Shown: piece by piece, positions 18,488 through 20,038 of the stretch
Position numbering within the stretch: position 1 is the stretch's first letter
How the letters are laid out: every line of letters starts with the position of its first letter
Assembly: GCA_004151065.3 (NCBI GenBank)
Contig: NWUY0300028747.1
Span: 27,562-47,599, forward strand
Reading direction: 5' to 3'
Source: Larix sibirica
Taxonomy: Eukaryota; Streptophyta; Pinopsida; Pinales; Pinaceae
Length of the DNA stretch: 20,038 nt
The notes under the pieces: generated by a model
What the model saw: only the letters and a program-made list of their open reading frames with translations
What the model was told of the DNA's origin: nothing
Database searches by the model: none
Program-made: the position numbers and the translations under genes

Positions 18488-18688
18488 GTGTTAAATGTAA
18501 TGGCCATGAAGCAAGTGGGCTATGGATGCATATCAGACGAGGCCCTGGAGCTCGTCATGGGTAAGCTGCAGGACTCGAGAGACTACGTCTCGGTCTCTCT
18601 GGTCTACAAGAATCGGTACGACATGGATGCCTTCACTAGGAATGCGATCAACCTCATGCATTCATTAAACTATTCAAGTTATAGGTAG
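18488..18688 (+). pseudogene. COI1-like F-box domain fragment (truncated)
   Basis: The 66-codon frame holds ISDEALELVMGKLQDSRDYV followed by SVSLVYKNRYDMDAFTR. This matches the N-terminal F-box region of COI1, the jasmonate co-receptor subunit of SCF ubiquitin ligases (DEAL-LVM---DPRDR-A-S-VCRRW--ID--TR in relatives), better than TIR1/AFB. Full-length COI1 has about 590-600 residues with leucine-rich repeats; here the reading diverges after the first F-box helices (SLNYSSYR) and stops. The conserved Cys and Trp of the VC-W motif are Tyr and Arg, a sign of decay or divergence. The coding part is markedly more GC-rich than its AT-rich surroundings. ATG codons occur at 18488, 18500 and 18506; the third best fits the homologous start. 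A 5' exon fragment, a gene-capture relic or a short F-box-only protein are alternatives; introns leading to the rest are not seen before the Penelope element. Confidence 0.7.
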
Positions 18689-18848
18689 CATGTGGCATTT
18701 TTACATAATTTAGTTTTATAAATCAATTTCATTTATTTATAATTTCTATTAATTAAAAACAATCATGTAGCATGTGGCATTTTTACATAATTTAGTTTTA
18801 TAAATCAATTTTATTTATTTATAATTTTTAGTAATTAAAAACAATTAT
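18687..18848. repeat. 81-bp tandem duplication starting at the F-box frame's stop
   Basis: AGCATGTGGCATTTTTACAT starts at 18687 and again at about 18768. Both units continue TTAGTTTTATAAATCAATTT and end AATTAAAAACAAT(C/T)ATG. Only a handful of differences. The first unit begins within the stop codon of the truncated F-box frame. Confidence 0.92.
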
Positions 18849-19304
18849 GAAGGGATTTATGTCCCATCAAAAGTGTCTTGCATCAATTAAAAAAAATGAA
18901 TATTGTATTTTAAAAATTGCAGTATTTATTTTTTATTTTTCACAATATTATGTTTAATAATTAATTTTTACAAAACTTTGGAACACTTTATGTAAAAAAA
19001 CAAATTATTGTTGTAAGTCAATAAAGTTTTACTAACCAATGGTCAGTATATTCCTATAAGAAAAACTTAATCTAAATAATATTAAAACAAAGATAACATC
19101 ATTAATGGTCTTTTGAGAAATTTTATTAAGGATTCACATTGGAACTTTTGATTAACAAGTTGTTGAAATAACTAAATTAATTTATCTAATATAATTAATG
19201 ATGATTTATTTACCTTTACTAAAGGGTGAATCATAACATCAAGTAAATGGTCAATAAAAAATGTATTTGATTTCACAAATTCTACAATGGTTTATCAAAG
19301 GGAG
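18849..19304. other. AT-rich intergenic or element 3' flank
   Basis: No coding frame and no motif beyond A/T runs. The 3' end of the Penelope-like element must lie here but could not be placed. Confidence 0.45.
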
Positions 19305-20038
19305 CTAACTCTCATTAATATCCAACCTTATGTCCCAATTTAGGTTGTTAGGGCGCTTGATTATTATTCAATGCTGATGATAATAATCTTTTTTAGCAAG
19401 GATTTTTGTGTTCTCTAGGTACACATGATGCTTGGTTTTAAGGGAATTCTCCACCAATCCCAAGGTGTTGGCTTCGCTCATTCTTGATATCCACCTCATG
19501 CTCTTTATTCCTTACATGAAAAGAATGCCTAGTTTCCCCGATATAACATTTCCTGCATGAACACCTAACTTTATAAATGCATTTATATTGATGATTGTTA
19601 ATGGTGGCCTTCACGACCCCATTTTTGTCTAATGGTTTCTATTGGCTTGAAGGAGGTTGTGACCTTCTTCCTTCTTAAGACCTTTTCAATCTTGTTAGTG
19701 ACCCATTTTACATAAAGAAGGTATGCCTTCTTATTGAATTTTCCATTGTTGAGGGATTGGGACTTGCTTCTTGCATTTTCATTTGCTCTATCAATTGCTA
19801 TTCTGATGTCCCTATTCTTATATCCTATGCTCCTAAAGAACTTAATTAGGTGGTATTTTTATTTCTCCAAATGTTCGTTGTCAAATGTTTGATTGCCCTC
19901 ATGGCTAGGGTGTTATGGACCCTAATATTCTAAGTGGGGTGGTGATGGGAGTCCGTGTGAAGATATCTCTCATTATGGGTTTTCTTCCTAAAGACTTCAT
20001 GGCCAAGGGACTCATCTTGCTTCCTTGTAATCATTACA
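19305..20038 (-). mobile_element. Penelope-like retroelement (Dryad type): RT C-terminus and GIY-YIG endonuclease, broken
   Basis: Minus-strand translation from the right edge gives [19 protein letters not shown] (C-terminal side of a Penelope RT, which usually has ...RKPTHTDRYLH--S-HP), then IKFFRSIGYKNRDIRIAIDR after a frameshift near 19880. After another shift near 19610 comes the endonuclease: KCIYKVRCSCRKCYIGETRH, with CIY at 19573-19581 and YIG at 19537-19545, then a conserved Arg and His (HVRNKEHEVDI). A further frame change leads to LENTKILAKKDYY and IIKRPNNLNWDIRL, matching the end of Penelope endonucleases (ENT-ILAK...EIIKRPNNLN). The frame ends in TAG at 19305-19307. TAG and TAA stops plus at least three frameshifts make it dead. 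The 5' part lies outside the window. Penelope elements with GIY-YIG in plants are known from conifers. Confidence 0.88.

Noticed and set aside
1-20038. tRNA, rRNA, CRISPR arrays or organellar inserts
   Set aside because: No cloverleaf with GGTTCGA-type arm, no rRNA signature, no regularly spaced repeats and no recognisable plastid or mitochondrial gene was seen.

Overview
The window looks like nuclear DNA from a seed plant, most likely a conifer. It is AT-rich, gene-poor and built mostly of old, broken retrotransposons on both strands. The strongest pointer to a conifer is at the right edge: the 3' part of a Penelope-like element with a GIY-YIG endonuclease domain. Among plants, such elements are known mainly as the conifer 'Dryad' group. 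A COI1-type F-box fragment, Ty3/gypsy remnants and an RNase H-bearing L1-type LINE fit the same setting. No bacterial, viral or organellar gene organisation was seen.

Layout. 1-3809 (+): remains of an LTR element. It has a long charged, coiled-coil reading frame with many stops and an internal 263-bp tandem duplication, a second decayed frame, a polypurine tract and a 229-bp LTR. No reverse transcriptase or integrase is visible. 3810-5060: a weak decayed frame. About 5075-6104 (-): LTR, polypurine tract and integrase C-terminus of a Ty3/gypsy element. 6105-9617: no identifiable gene. 9618-10560 (-): retropepsin-like domain and downstream linker of a gypsy polyprotein, possibly the same element with its RT/RNase H segment lost.

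11059-14179: two direct copies, about 0.82 kb each, of a block carrying gene-like minus-strand exons that end in a conserved reading frame. They are separated by 1.49 kb of AT-rich DNA with small tandem duplications. 14547-15262: a minus-strand 115-codon frame preceded by a striking cluster of RY, G-box and CArG motifs. This may be the start of the gene from which the duplicated exons derive. 16400-17990 (-): 3' half of a LINE ORF2 (zinc-binding region, RNase H) with frameshifts. 18250-18688 (+): TATA-like sequence followed by a truncated COI1-like F-box reading frame, then an 81-bp tandem duplication. 19305-20038 (-): the Penelope-like element.

Few if any of the reading frames are likely to be functional. 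The best candidates for expression are the minus-strand gene at 13.5-15.2 kb and the short F-box frame at 18.5 kb. All family calls rest on motif recognition by eye; no search was run.
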